Source: Candidatus Heimdallarchaeota archaeon (GTDB taxonomy: Archaea > Asgardarchaeota > Heimdallarchaeia > Heimdallarchaeales > Kariarchaeaceae). From it: 5,568 bases of DNA. Of the stretch, positions 5,561-5,568 are shown piece by piece. Each line of letters begins with the position of its first letter. Positions within the stretch are counted from its first letter, which is position 1. The position numbers and the translations under genes were made by a program. The notes beneath the pieces are model-generated. The model ran no database searches and was not told where the DNA came from. It saw only the letters and a program-made list of their open reading frames with translations. Where the stretch lies: the NCBI GenBank assembly GCA_027016475.1, contig JALUTL010000098.1, positions 1 to 5,568 of the forward strand. Direction: 5' to 3'.

Positions 5561-5568
5561 AATTTAAT
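5561..5568 (-). promoter_or_regulatory. TATA-like box for the 114-residue protein gene
   Basis: The minus strand reads ATTAAATT at the very edge of the window, centred about 26 bases before the ATG at 5538. The distance suits a leaderless transcript, but the upstream recognition element is outside the window and the match is only approximate. Confidence 0.3.

Noticed and set aside
1..5568. CRISPR array, tRNA/rRNA, insertion sequence or defence system
   Set aside because: No regularly spaced repeats, cloverleaf-like segments, terminal inverted repeats, transposase or nuclease motifs were seen on reading both strands.

Overview
The window (about 40% GC by eye) reads as archaeal. Two strong boxes match the archaeal TATA consensus: TTTAAATA (2316-2323, minus) and TTTATAAA (2438-2445, plus). 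Several genes lack a Shine-Dalgarno (SD) site and have an A/T box about 25-27 bases before the start codon, as expected for leaderless transcripts. Other genes have SD sites that pair well with an archaeal 16S tail (GGTGAT, AGGAGG). The solute-binding protein is anchored by a C-terminal membrane helix and has no bacterial-type lipobox. The overall flavour would fit an Asgard (Heimdall-type) or another mesophilic, amino-acid-using archaeon, but the lineage is an inference and no marker gene is present.

Left half, amino-acid uptake and histidine breakdown. Bases 1-133 are non-coding and hold T-rich terminator-like sequence, including a symmetric element at 31-50. On the minus strand, hutI (imidazolonepropionase, 134-1327) follows a family-3 amino-acid-binding protein (1368-2258). 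A 224-base regulatory region (2259-2482) separates that protein from the plus-strand permease (start best placed at 2483) and ATPase (TTG start at 3280, overlapping the permease stop). The binding protein, permease and ATPase form a complete polar-amino-acid ABC importer, split over two divergent units. With hutI directly behind the binding protein, histidine is the natural guess for the substrate. HutI would hydrolyse imidazolonepropionate to formiminoglutamate. hutH, hutU and a formiminoglutamate-degrading gene are not in the window.

Right half, an uncharacterised minus-strand cluster. It comprises a 114-residue soluble protein (5194-5538), a 235-residue protein with a C-terminal Cys...CPWG domain and an apparent internal duplication (4449-5156), and a 143-residue four-helix membrane protein with histidines near its helices (4017-4448). 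The last two abut as TAA-ATG. The last gene ends tail-to-tail with the ABC ATPase, and the two stop codons overlap within one TTAA. No function can be assigned with confidence. The layout suggests a soluble ligand- or redox-binding protein working with a small membrane protein.

The two most checkable observations are a 7-5-7 base dyad at the predicted transcription start of the binding-protein gene, flush against its ribosome binding site, and the unassigned three-gene cluster. No RNA genes, CRISPR arrays, insertion sequences or origins were seen.
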